Source: Phycisphaerales bacterium
Lineage (GTDB): Bacteria; Planctomycetota; Phycisphaerae; Phycisphaerales; UBA1924
DNA length: 64,000 bases
Direction: 5' to 3'
NCBI GenBank assembly: GCA_020831775.1
Contig: JAFIFZ010000055.1
Span: forward strand, 18,894 to 82,893
Part shown: piece after piece, positions 21,901-27,876 of the stretch
Layout of the letters: each line of letters begins with the position of its first letter
Position numbering within the stretch: position 1 is the first letter of the stretch
The notes under the pieces: generated by a model
Database searches by the model: none
The model's input: only the letters and a program-made list of their open reading frames with translations
Told to the model about the DNA's origin: nothing
Position numbers and translations under genes: made by a program

Positions 21901-24900
21901 CGAGGTCCGCGGCTCTGGCGTTCGTCGGGGTGAAGGTCAGGACCGTGCGCTCGCCGTCGGGCGAGGGCGAGTCCAGCCGCTTGATGATCGCCTCTGCGAG
22001 CTCGACGGTCGCCGCGGGGCCAGAGACCATCAGCGAGTTGGTGCGTGCGTCGGCCTCGACACCGATCGGCGTGCGCTGGGGTAGCTGGCCCCGTGTCAGC
22101 CGGATGCGCTGCAGCATGAGCGCCGGGTCGTTGGCGGCCTGGTCGACCAGCAGGCGTTCGACTGTCCGCCGGATGCCCTCCGCGTCGGCGTGCTGGAGGG
22201 CGAAGGTCTCGACCCGGACCGCCTCGGCATCGCTGGGGCGTCTGTCCAGAGGCTCGATCAACGCCTCGACGCGGTCGAGGTCGGCTTCGAGACCGGTCAG
22301 CACGATCGCGCCCGAGCCGGGCGCCGCGACGACGCCCACGCGCCCGCCGCTGGGCAGGTCGGTGTTGGGCAGCGTCTGGTTGAGCGTGCGTCCGATCTCT
22401 GCGGGGTCGGCGTAGCTGAGGGGGACGACGCGGATCGACTCGCGACCGGCGCCCGCGTGCTCCTGATCGAGCGAGCGGAGCAACTGCTCGGCCACACCGT
22501 GGACAGACTCGGGCGCGGAGATGATCAGCGTGTTGGACGCCGGGTCGGCCGCGACTTCAAGCAACGAGTCGGCGGCGCGTCCGCCCCGATCCAGCTCCTC
22601 CTCGCGGATGCGCGTGACCAGCAAACGCTCCATGAGGGGCTGGAGGCGGTCGGCCCGCGCGTGGGCCAGCGCGTACATGCGCACGGTTGTATCCGGTCGC
22701 TCCGGTCTCGCGTCAAACCCGTCGAGCACCTTCTCGACCTGCGCGAAGATCTCCGATGGTCCGCTGACCACCAGCGTGCGGCTGCCCGGCTCGGTCTCGA
22801 CCGTCACCGGCGTCTGCCCCGTCGCCCCGAGCGCCCCGCCGCTGGCGAGCTGGCGGACGGCTTGGGCGGCCCGGTCGAGGTCAGCGCGTTCGAGGCGGTA
22901 GGTGCGCAGCTCGACATCGGCGGCGAGCTGGTGCTGGTCGAGGCTCTTGACGAGCTGCTCGAACCCCGCCAGGCGCTGCGTGGGCGCGTCGACGATCAGC
23001 GAGTTGGTCGCGCGATCGGCACGGACCACGACCTCCTTGGGCTGGGCGAGGTCGGGCCGGGGCTGGCGATTGCGCGGATCGATCGGGATCGGCGGCGCCG
23101 GGAACATCTGGTCGATCGTTTTGGCGAGCTCTTCGGCCCGGGCCACCTTCAGCGGGAAGATGCGGATCTCGCGACCGTCGGCGTCGAACGACTGCTGCTC
23201 GTTGAGCTCGTTGACCACCGCCTCGATCTCTGGCATGAGCTCGGGGTGCGCCGAGACCATCAGCGCGTTGGTCGAGCCGTCGGCCTGCACCGCCACCGGG
23301 CGACGCGCGCGGTCGTCCTGCGGGCGACGGTCGAAGTTCTCCTGCAGCATCGACGCGACCGCCACGGCGTCAGTCGAACGCAGACGCAGGATCCGCAAGG
23401 GCGGACGGTCTGCCGACTCCTGTCGGTCCAGCCCCCGCACAAGCTGGTCGATGATCGGCATCTGCGACGAGCTCGCGGCGATCAGCAGCGTGCTGGTGCC
23501 CTCGATCGGCTCGAAGACCGGCGCCGGCCCGCCCTCGATCCGGAGCGTCTGGCTCGTCGAGGCGAGCGATCGCAGCGCCTCTGCCGCCTCGGCCGGATCG
23601 GCGTAGCGCAGCTCGATCAGACGCGACTGGCGCTTGGGCCCGGCCTGGGCCTGGAGCTGCTCGACGACGCGCATGAAACGGTCCAGCGCCTCGCGGTCGG
23701 CGACGACCTGCAGCGCGTTGTTGCTCTCGTCCACGGAGACCTCGACCTCGCCCGCGTCGGGGATCTGGCGGACCTGGGCCTCGTAGATCTCGACGGCGCG
23801 CCGGCGGACATCGGCCGCGTCGGCGTTGACGACCGGCACGATCCGCACCTCGCGCTCGACGGGGACCGCCGAGAGGTCGCGCAGCATCGCCTCGACCCGC
23901 TCGAAGGTGATTTCGTCGCCGGCGACGATCAGGGTCGAGCTCCGCGGCTCGGCCTCGATCACCACATCGGCGGTGCGACGCCCCGCCTCGCGCGGCGCAG
24001 ACAGATTCCCGCTACGGGCGAGACCCTGCAGCGTCCGGGCGACTACCTCTACATCCGCGCCGACGACGCGGAAGGTCCGTAGTTCGGCGCTCGGAGGCGT
24101 CTGCACGCGATCGAGCTTGGCGGCAAGCTCCTCCAGCGACGAGATCCGCTCCGCCGGCGCGTCGATGATCAGCGAGTTGCTCGACGGGTCGGCCGAGACC
24201 TGCACCTCGCGCTCCTGCTGCAGCCAGGGCATCGGGCGCCCCTGGCGGTCCAGTGGGACCGGGGGCGTCGGGTACAGCCGGTCCATCGCGCGGGCGACAT
24301 CGTCTGCACGCGCGACCTGGAGATTGAACAGCACTGTGACTCGCTCGGGCCCCTCGCGTCCCTCGTCGTTGAGGCGTTCGACGAACGACTTGATCTCGTC
24401 GAACAGCTCCTCGTGGGCGGAGACGATCAGCGTGTTGGTCGACGCGTCGGCACGCACCTGCACCGGGCGGGCCGAACGCTCCGCCTGCGAACGCTGCTGG
24501 TACTGCGAGTGCAGCATCGACGCGATCGCGTTGGCGTCGGCGGCTCGGAGCTGCAGCAGACGCAGCGGCGGCAGGTCGCTCTGCTCGACGCGGTCGAGAC
24601 GACGCACAAAGTCGCGGATCACATCGTGCTGCGCCGGCTCGGCGGTCACCAGCAGGGTGTTGGTCCGCTCGACAACGCGGAGCCCGGGCTCGGGGATCGC
24701 CCGCGAGGGGTCGGTCGGGCCGGAGGCTTCCAGGAGCTCGCGCAGCGGGCCGACGATCTCCGACGCCTCGACATGCTGGATCTCGAGCATCCGCGTCGTT
24801 CTGTCCGGAGGGAGCAGTCGCTGGGCCTGCTCGACCGCCTGCGCGTACAGACGCAGCGCCTCGGGGCGGGCCGAGATGAGCAGGCTGCCCGAGGCCTCGT

Positions 24901-26806
24901 CGACTTCGAGCGAGATCTCGCCGAGGTCCTCGCGTCCCTCGGTCATCCGCGCGTAGAGCGCCGAGGCACGGTCGGCGATCTTCGAGGCCTCGCCCCGCGC
25001 CACACCGATGACACGCAGCTCGCGCTCGGCGGGACGGTCGGAGTCCAGCCGCTCGATCAGCGACTCGATCACGCCGAACTGCTCGGGCTCGGCCCGGACG
25101 ATCAGCGTGCCCAGCTCGTCCATCGCCTCCAATGAAGGCGGGCTGAAGGACGAGCCGTCGGTCGGGCGCAGCATCGCCGGCGCGAGGCGATCGATCCGCG
25201 TCGCCAGCTCCGAAGGGCGGCTGACGCGTGGCTCGTAGGTCCGGACCTCGGTCTGGGGAGGCGTCGACGCCTCGATCGATCGCAGCAATTCCTCGAACGC
25301 GCGGATCTGCTCGCGCGCGCCGATCAATGTCAGCCGCCCGCTCTCGGGCTCGAGGTTCACCGCAAGCGACTCGGCGCCTTCCGGATCGCTCTCGGCCAGA
25401 AGGCCCGCGGCTCGCTCGACGAGGTCCGGGGCCGAAGCCCGCTCCAGCCTCAGCACACGGACCTCGCGCCGGATCTCCGGCTCGGTGTCCAGGCCCCGCA
25501 CGAGGCGTTCGAAAGCGTCCACATCGCCCGCCGGCCCCGTCACGACAATCGCCCGGCCCGTCGGCGCCTGCGCCATGCTCAGCGCCCGGCGTTGGCGGGG
25601 CGAGAGCAGCCGCTGGGCGATCGCTTCGATCCGGGTCGGGTCGGCGTGCTGGAGGGGGACGACCCGCGAGATGCGCGTGGAATCGGCGTCGCGTTCGGTG
25701 TTGTTGTCGGCTTTCGGATCGAGCTCGCCGATCAGGGCCGTCGCCTGGAGCAGGAGCGCTCGCGGGCCGACGATTGTCAGCTTGTTGACCTCGTCCATCG
25801 AGAGCACGGTCGGGCGCCGGTTCTCGGGCACGGCCCGGAAGAGCGCCTGCACGCTGGTCATCGCCTCGCGGCTGGTGACCGACTGCAGTTCGAAGGTCAC
25901 CATCTCCCGCTCGCCCTCGCCGATGTCCGGCGCGTCAAGCAGGGCGACGAGTTCATCAACTGTTTCCAGCCGCTCGCGCGGGCCCACGGCGATCACCGAG
26001 TTGGTCCGCTGATCGGCCTGGAGGCTGACGCCCCCGAGCCCGAGTTCCTCGCGTTCGGTCCTGCGGTTGCCCTGGACCTCGATCACGATCTCGCGCCGGG
26101 CGATCAGGCCGGTGAGCGCCTTGACGACCTCGTCGGCCCGCGCGTGCTGGAGGGCGAACAGACGCGTGTCGGAATCGACCGTCCGCTCCGCGTCGATGGC
26201 GCGGATCACCCGCCCGAGGCGTTCGGCCTGGGCCGCGGTCTCGATCAGGATGACCATGTTCTGGGCGGTGATCGGCGTGATGCTGCCGTACTCGCCCACG
26301 AGGGGGGCGAGCTGCTCGGCGACCGCCGAAGCCCGCGCGTTGCTGAGCGGGATGTTCACCGTCACGATGCGGTCGGGGGTGATCCCCTCTGGCGCCTCGC
26401 CGTCGAAGACCGGCGTCGGGCGCCGGAAGGCCTCCTTGAGGCTCGACAGGTAGAGGTAGTTCTTCTCGCGCCGGAGGTGCACGCTCTGGTGGGCGAGGTT
26501 GAGGTTGAGGATGCTCAGGGCCTCTTCGAAGGGGAGGGCCTCGCCGCTGAGGAAGGTCATCGACCCGCGCGGGACATCCGTCTCGCGGATGATCGGCAGG
26601 CCGGTCTCCGTCGAGAAGAAGTCCAGCACATCGCGGAAGGGGACTTCCTGCAGCGTGAACCTGACCGGCCCGGGCTTGATCGGCTCGGACTCGGTCGATT
26701 CCAGGGCTGTCGGTTCCGGTTCGGCGTTCGCCACCGATGCGGGCATGCCCGCGATCGCGGCGAGAACCAACGCGGCGACAACGCCATTGGACCGGTGCTG
26801 TTCCAT
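12992..26806 (-). CDS. gspD: Giant type II secretion secretin with about 50 tandem N1-type domains
   Basis: An unbroken reading frame of 4604 residues (roughly 500 kDa); typical GspD is 600-750. The order is: signal peptide (to about residue 28, ending PASVANA); an N0-like domain (~45-115, with FTLQEVPFRDVLDFFSTETG); about 50 repeats of about 83 residues (~145-4276); the secretin pore domain (~4277-4540); and a Gly/Asp-rich tail. The pore shows VVIQVLLAEVTI, LEVLSRPEVTVTNNEPA, VGIILNVTPTISPDG, DTIVTVKDGQTVVIGGLIQ and VPILGDIPILGRAF, all standard secretin motifs for the outer-membrane beta-barrel. The ATG at 26806 has AGAGGAG upstream and starts the signal peptide; an ATG at 26863 is possible but would add a charged leader. 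It is the ninth gene of the gsp operon. Multimerised like other secretins, it would make an extraordinarily long periplasmic stack (inference). Confidence 0.93.
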   Translation of the reverse strand: MEQHRSNGVVAALVLAAIAGMPASVANAEPEPTALESTESEPIKPGPVRFTLQEVPFRDVLDFFSTETGLPIIRETDVPRGSMTFLSGEALPFEEALSILNLNLAHQSVHLRREKNYLYLSSLKEAFRRPTPVFDGEAPEGITPDRIVTVNIPLSNARASAVAEQLAPLVGEYGSITPITAQNMVILIETAAQAERLGRVIRAIDAERTVDSDTRLFALQHARADEVVKALTGLIARREIVIEVQGNRRTEREELGLGGVSLQADQRTNSVIAVGPRERLETVDELVALLDAPDIGEGEREMVTFELQSVTSREAMTSVQALFRAVPENRRPTVLSMDEVNKLTIVGPRALLLQATALIGELDPKADNNTERDADSTRISRVVPLQHADPTRIEAIAQRLLSPRQRRALSMAQAPTGRAIVVTGPAGDVDAFERLVRGLDTEPEIRREVRVLRLERASAPDLVERAAGLLAESDPEGAESLAVNLEPESGRLTLIGAREQIRAFEELLRSIEASTPPQTEVRTYEPRVSRPSELATRIDRLAPAMLRPTDGSSFSPPSLEAMDELGTLIVRAEPEQFGVIESLIERLDSDRPAERELRVIGVARGEASKIADRASALYARMTEGREDLGEISLEVDEASGSLLISARPEALRLYAQAVEQAQRLLPPDRTTRMLEIQHVEASEIVGPLRELLEASGPTDPSRAIPEPGLRVVERTNTLLVTAEPAQHDVIRDFVRRLDRVEQSDLPPLRLLQLRAADANAIASMLHSQYQQRSQAERSARPVQVRADASTNTLIVSAHEELFDEIKSFVERLNDEGREGPERVTVLFNLQVARADDVARAMDRLYPTPPVPLDRQGRPMPWLQQEREVQVSADPSSNSLIIDAPAERISSLEELAAKLDRVQTPPSAELRTFRVVGADVEVVARTLQGLARSGNLSAPREAGRRTADVVIEAEPRSSTLIVAGDEITFERVEAMLRDLSAVPVEREVRIVPVVNADAADVRRRAVEIYEAQVRQIPDAGEVEVSVDESNNALQVVADREALDRFMRVVEQLQAQAGPKRQSRLIELRYADPAEAAEALRSLASTSQTLRIEGGPAPVFEPIEGTSTLLIAASSSQMPIIDQLVRGLDRQESADRPPLRILRLRSTDAVAVASMLQENFDRRPQDDRARRPVAVQADGSTNALMVSAHPELMPEIEAVVNELNEQQSFDADGREIRIFPLKVARAEELAKTIDQMFPAPPIPIDPRNRQPRPDLAQPKEVVVRADRATNSLIVDAPTQRLAGFEQLVKSLDQHQLAADVELRTYRLERADLDRAAQAVRQLASGGALGATGQTPVTVETEPGSRTLVVSGPSEIFAQVEKVLDGFDARPERPDTTVRMYALAHARADRLQPLMERLLVTRIREEELDRGGRAADSLLEVAADPASNTLIISAPESVHGVAEQLLRSLDQEHAGAGRESIRVVPLSYADPAEIGRTLNQTLPNTDLPSGGRVGVVAAPGSGAIVLTGLEADLDRVEALIEPLDRRPSDAEAVRVETFALQHADAEGIRRTVERLLVDQAANDPALMLQRIRLTRGQLPQRTPIGVEADARTNSLMVSGPAATVELAEAIIKRLDSPSPDGERTVLTFTPTNARAADLVRTADRVLASAMDGRSVVELIPEPGSGAIVVVAPADKAAEALAVLSDLDDRTPSVPPVEFRLYELEHADAQQVAQTVSRLLADRSRWPEALRRLESAGVRLTEPAVNADTQGGANRLLVSVPTPMMPLARELIETLDRPGQQGVVEVRVVRLRQGDAQSVASAIGEAMRGAARPGRPEIRVSAERASNSVVLSGTSDQIAEARALIGEMDIAVDADGVGVRTVFLRHARAETLAPLVERVLAKESDLDLVPEWARIQLLRERRQPREQAVRVAPEPRLNALVISGPAGTLALAEQVIGELDTTETAEREDREIRVLPVINADASELAASLEGLFDDETTTPPSVRVDRSANALVVRGTGEQIRRIERVAGQLDDATVRAGRSLRTIRVDRSRADAEVMAQTLRSLLERDSSVRVEVISAEELLRRQERRGPGSINAPIDEPLGVEGTHWLHRLMEAAVFGLSIETEGDDEGDDDPEPSPGGGSDGDRASDGTGDEKGVSVTIAVDPVTNALLVVGSSRLADRVAELARELQDQLPPEPTAVRVIGLPDGVDARGIVGVVRETVGQVGRASDQNPAGFTGRVGITADPAGDAVIVWANDTDFEVLGTLIASIARAGAGESRTVKIYPLSNIQGPQAVSAVRDFLSPQPRGRQARRLRELDLTVDGPEGRVRGSVDPATVFVMSDPGQGSLIVSAPPESLELIDAFVSLIDQSPAQNRMSIRRYTLENADARRLSGTMQGLFDAQRQDAASRQSPRARFFVDERTNTLLVTASDEQHAEVRRLLDETDTSLADDGSVTEVFTLKQASPSSVRRVLEQVLIGRDEARRDRIRITAEDASSVVVVRATVEEIAQASALIERLDEAETGGFPLRTIRLERANAQTVAQSLQQFFRDRTRAGERGASGGVAVFGDRRSGTLIVAASEDDFAQVEAMAAALDEPAEARQLDIRMVRLENIRVSEIQQTLDELVWNLQAERLWGRQPQPDAEQLYISTVERSNTVMLLGQGDLLATAERVVGMLDSAPDEGARRIVRAVRAERVDLNAVRGLIQEAFSTPGWRPWQGTDPQRVQVQVDRGRRLLLLVGVAERVDEAEQFIKELDASAEREGVKIETITLRHAQAGRAAGSLQRFFQGRAQIDGSESAVSVLGSPDGNILIVAAPEDDLRIVRDLVAQMDQPELGDHRLVEVYTLRNAQANETAQAVRQMFPATRSEERIIVTPQPSTNSLIVSVPETIEDRVRALITELDRAPTSDDVTFVTVPLDSASATEVAAAVRASLPENIKVRITPVARSNALVLSGSREAVDLVMQQVEKLDTEPARSLVRFRRFTLQNATANDVRFTLNAMFRDRRYGAGEPRPAFDFNPTDNTIAVSATPEQMEEIEEIITAVDVAPDGDRRTEFVKLRFADAKQIADALQVFYGRFAPEAATPGAKRVTIVPDPASNSLVISADEPEWPGISALLDQLDTEEYDTSRQLAVIPLRHADARSVARSLSEAFRATLDRQVDRERLQRERDRQRTRDDRDFFDIPVLVSGEETPIVSAEAQSNALIVFASRPDLERIERIVERLDVPDVLQLPEPRIIRVRSGRPTRIAESVRSMFASRVDAGGGTRSVQVIGDDDAGVILVRADETQFAQIESLVESLGAMSGESGALPRVLAVGEGSAARMRDTVARSFGPIAQRRGEIFAIEVDRASNSLVVSSSEDIFEQVRAVVRELGGIGGGGGAPGRGVLIIDIEHNEPAEIRRLLEQMGVTREPAAGQAGLVTEPVAIIPMTSRRALAVVADTRDAETVADLVRAMDAEPAGADQFVEVVPLKLAEASAVVQTLRRMLNPEDQTTGAAPARSLVEQIRRLSIAADRWDKPAAELDLSVPIRLQEHGQSNAIVIASSEANVKALKGVVKMLDTLPIGDAVVVRIFPLKNASASRLRGVIDEVFRQGEALRRLPGTQRRGQPTTATGRALAGEIAVSVDERTNALIVAGREEAVALVEVLIRDMDSDEGGRWVETTLIPVEHADPTRLAAKLSEVLVTGVGRTPEAEALRRQVGRLRVLQAGGDPTDPSQFAETDLVAPLSGLLITPETQLNALIVVGSEANVNAVRELVSMLDVEAASASNEVRVFPLRFAAADRVAQIVRQVFTERERVGEARPEDRVVVQADLRTNALIVSTSRRSLDILEGLLDTLDREHATDAVGLHVIAVPDTDVNALAPRLQRLVAERIEATRRAGVPQSPSDAFRIEPEPATGSLIVAASEENLRLVRELIRALATGDAERTTGQKTEILYVDRGRAGEITQAINEMYVRRENQRRGAGSVGVMANDRLNALVVTGSENDIGEIRRLVVQLDAGEIRTEQDIRRIELRTANAIEVVNLLQTILAGRPIGGGQGSIAAQQATRVRFFRNQLRSRIETEIGEAPSEAQIDGAIRDQVRLTFDLRTNSVLVAAPPQIMSLIEEIIDDLDSTTAGNRKIEVFRLQNADAGAMRGVLRDLFNLQQQGNRLVLIPTQSADLVGDEQGPSLLDATRVTPVPDERQELAITIDPRTNTLLVSGTEEYLDLVRNVIESLDNIEATERERFVYHLRNAKALEMETTLTNFFREESVRIRETLRDDQLGALSRQLEQEVTVVGDEKSNKLVITASPRYIESVRRIVEELDAAPPQVVIQVLLAEVTIDQEQTWGMDIEVGPFGGEDYIIGSAPAGVAVATALGVPNLSVASQDFGLLIRSLEQQGRLEVLSRPEVTVTNNEPAVIQVGENIAIIDDVETFESGRTRANVSRRDVGIILNVTPTISPDGFVRMEINPEISQVSQRTTRISEDFESPIITQRLVDTIVTVKDGQTVVIGGLIQTTDQERRTKVPILGDIPILGRAFQTDLRSSVKTELLVILTPRVIHGTKPEDVAKQRVLSDVSIDRMAAVANVRRILDRESRKEIPEVRPGIARPERGEGGMLIEPTRRLPSPGQETQEQPAQRSGGGWWSGGDDDRE
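13979..26374 (-). repeat. Array of about 50 secretin_N (N1-type) repeats within gspD
   Basis: Each unit runs about 250 bp. In protein it follows (R)xxxLxxAxAxxVAxxL, then a variable loop, then VxVxADxxTNSLIVxAxxE, then a helix ending (V/I)xxLD. I counted 50 occurrences of the central strand motif between the first unit (26374) and the last, which joins the pore domain at 13979. Average unit length is about 83 residues, matching the N1/N2 fold of secretins. Units are diverged: the TNSLIV core varies from TNALIV and SNSLVI to SGAIVV. The array is therefore old protein-level repetition rather than simple DNA repeats, apart from one clear multi-unit duplication at about 22690-25030. Confidence 0.9.
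22690..25030 (-). repeat. Five-domain super-repeat duplicated in tandem inside gspD
   Basis: Two consecutive blocks of five N1-type units, about 1.17 kb each (about 25030-23859 and 23858-22690), correspond unit by unit. Matching pairs include PPLRLLQLRAADANAIASML with PPLRILRLRSTDAVAVASML, TNTLIVSAHEEL with TNALMVSAHPEL, NSLIIDAPAERI with NSLIVDAPTQRL, and RTFRVVGADVEVVARTL with RTYRLERADLDRAAQAV. The pairing is much closer than between neighbouring units, so the array grew at least once by duplication of a five-unit segment. Confidence 0.75.
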
Positions 26807-26880
26807 CAGCAACTCCTCTTGGCGGGCTCCGTCCCGCCGCTGTACTGCTCGGCAGGCCCGCATCTTACTGGATCAGCGCC

Positions 26881-27876
26881 TTACGGCGCTGGACGCCGGT
26901 TGGCCAGCGTCCGGTTGAGGGGCACGACAAAGCGGTCCCCGTCGATCTCAAACCATGCTCCGCCCGAAACATCTGCGCCCACCAGCCTCGCCCCGAACAG
27001 CGAGTCGCCAACCGACAGGCTGCGGGTCGCGGGGCGATCGCCATCGAGCATGACCACCACGCGAAGCTCGGTCCCCTCGAAAATCCCCGCGACGCGCCAA
27101 CGCTCCCAGCGTGGGGGAGGCGGAGGCGGCGCGGGCTGTTCCGCGGGCGGGTCTTCCTGAGCCACCTGTGTCTCGGGCTGGGGCGGGGGCGGCGGCGGGC
27201 GGAACCTGTTGACCGAGGCCAGACGCAGCCTCGCCTCAGCCCGAGTCGGGTCTTCCTGGACCACCTCGCGTTCGGCCTCGCCGGCGAGGCGGGGTTCGTA
27301 GAGGGCGGTGATGTCGGCCCGGACCTCGAAACGCCGTCGCTCGTCGCCGATCGGGCGGATCGACCACTGCGGGATCGAATCGACCCAGGGCTGGGACTCT
27401 AAAAGAGAGATCAGGTGGGCGAGGGTCTCGTGCCCGCCCTGGCCGGTGACGCTGGCGCGGAAGACACCGAAGTCCGGGCGTTCTTCCAGGCGTCTTGCGA
27501 TCAGGCGTGGGGCCTCGCCGCTGAGGCGGGCGTTCGCGAACGGATTGGCCTGGCCCCGCGGGGGGTTGGTCGAGACGCTGATGCGTTCGAGCCCGGCCGT
27601 CTCGGCGGCTTCTCGCAGGAGGAGGCGGAGCCGGTGGTCGGCCTCGTCGGGCTGGCCCCCGAGCATGCCCTCGGAGAACAACGCGAACCTTCGCCGGAGA
27701 TCCGAGCCCTGGGCGAGGCGGGCCTCGAACTGGGCGTTCTGGTTGTCCTTGGTCTCCAGCTCGCGGAGGATGCGATCGCGCGGGGCGACATACCACGAGC
27801 TGTACGCCCGCCAGCCGAGCAGGGCGGCGAAGCAGACGACAATCAGCCAGATGATCGGGGTGCGCCAGCGTCTCAT
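26881..27876 (-). CDS. gspM: GspM-like inner-membrane protein fused to a GspC/PilP-like C-terminal domain
   Basis: 331 residues. A short cytoplasmic N-terminus leads into one membrane helix (residues ~6-24, PIIWLIVVCFAALLGW). A coiled-coil-prone segment and a PilO/GspM-like alpha/beta domain follow (to about residue 215, with HETLAHLISLLESQPWVDSI). A proline-rich linker (~221-257) leads to a small beta domain (~258-320) with VAGIFEGTELRVVVMLDG and RSLSVGDSLFGARLVG, resembling the homology region of GspC or PilP that docks onto the secretin N0 domain. The start overlaps the gspL stop as ATGA (27873-27876) and has GGAGG upstream, so translation is coupled. No separate gspC is present in the operon, so this protein may do both jobs. 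The GspM half is fairly sure; the GspC-like half is a pattern match. Confidence 0.75.
   Translation of the reverse strand: MRRWRTPIIWLIVVCFAALLGWRAYSSWYVAPRDRILRELETKDNQNAQFEARLAQGSDLRRRFALFSEGMLGGQPDEADHRLRLLLREAAETAGLERISVSTNPPRGQANPFANARLSGEAPRLIARRLEERPDFGVFRASVTGQGGHETLAHLISLLESQPWVDSIPQWSIRPIGDERRRFEVRADITALYEPRLAGEAEREVVQEDPTRAEARLRLASVNRFRPPPPPPQPETQVAQEDPPAEQPAPPPPPPRWERWRVAGIFEGTELRVVVMLDGDRPATRSLSVGDSLFGARLVGADVSGGAWFEIDGDRFVVPLNRTLANRRPAP

Noticed and set aside
15884..22084. A 2066-codon open frame on the plus strand, antisense to gspD
   Set aside because: Very high GC and strong codon bias of the giant gene leave few stops on the opposite strand. The translation is a low-complexity Arg/Asp/Leu/His mix without domains, signal peptide or ribosome site.
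13979..26374. Repetitive DNA considered as a CRISPR array or satellite
   Set aside because: The repetition is at protein level with diverged DNA, no constant 25-40 bp repeats and no unique spacers.
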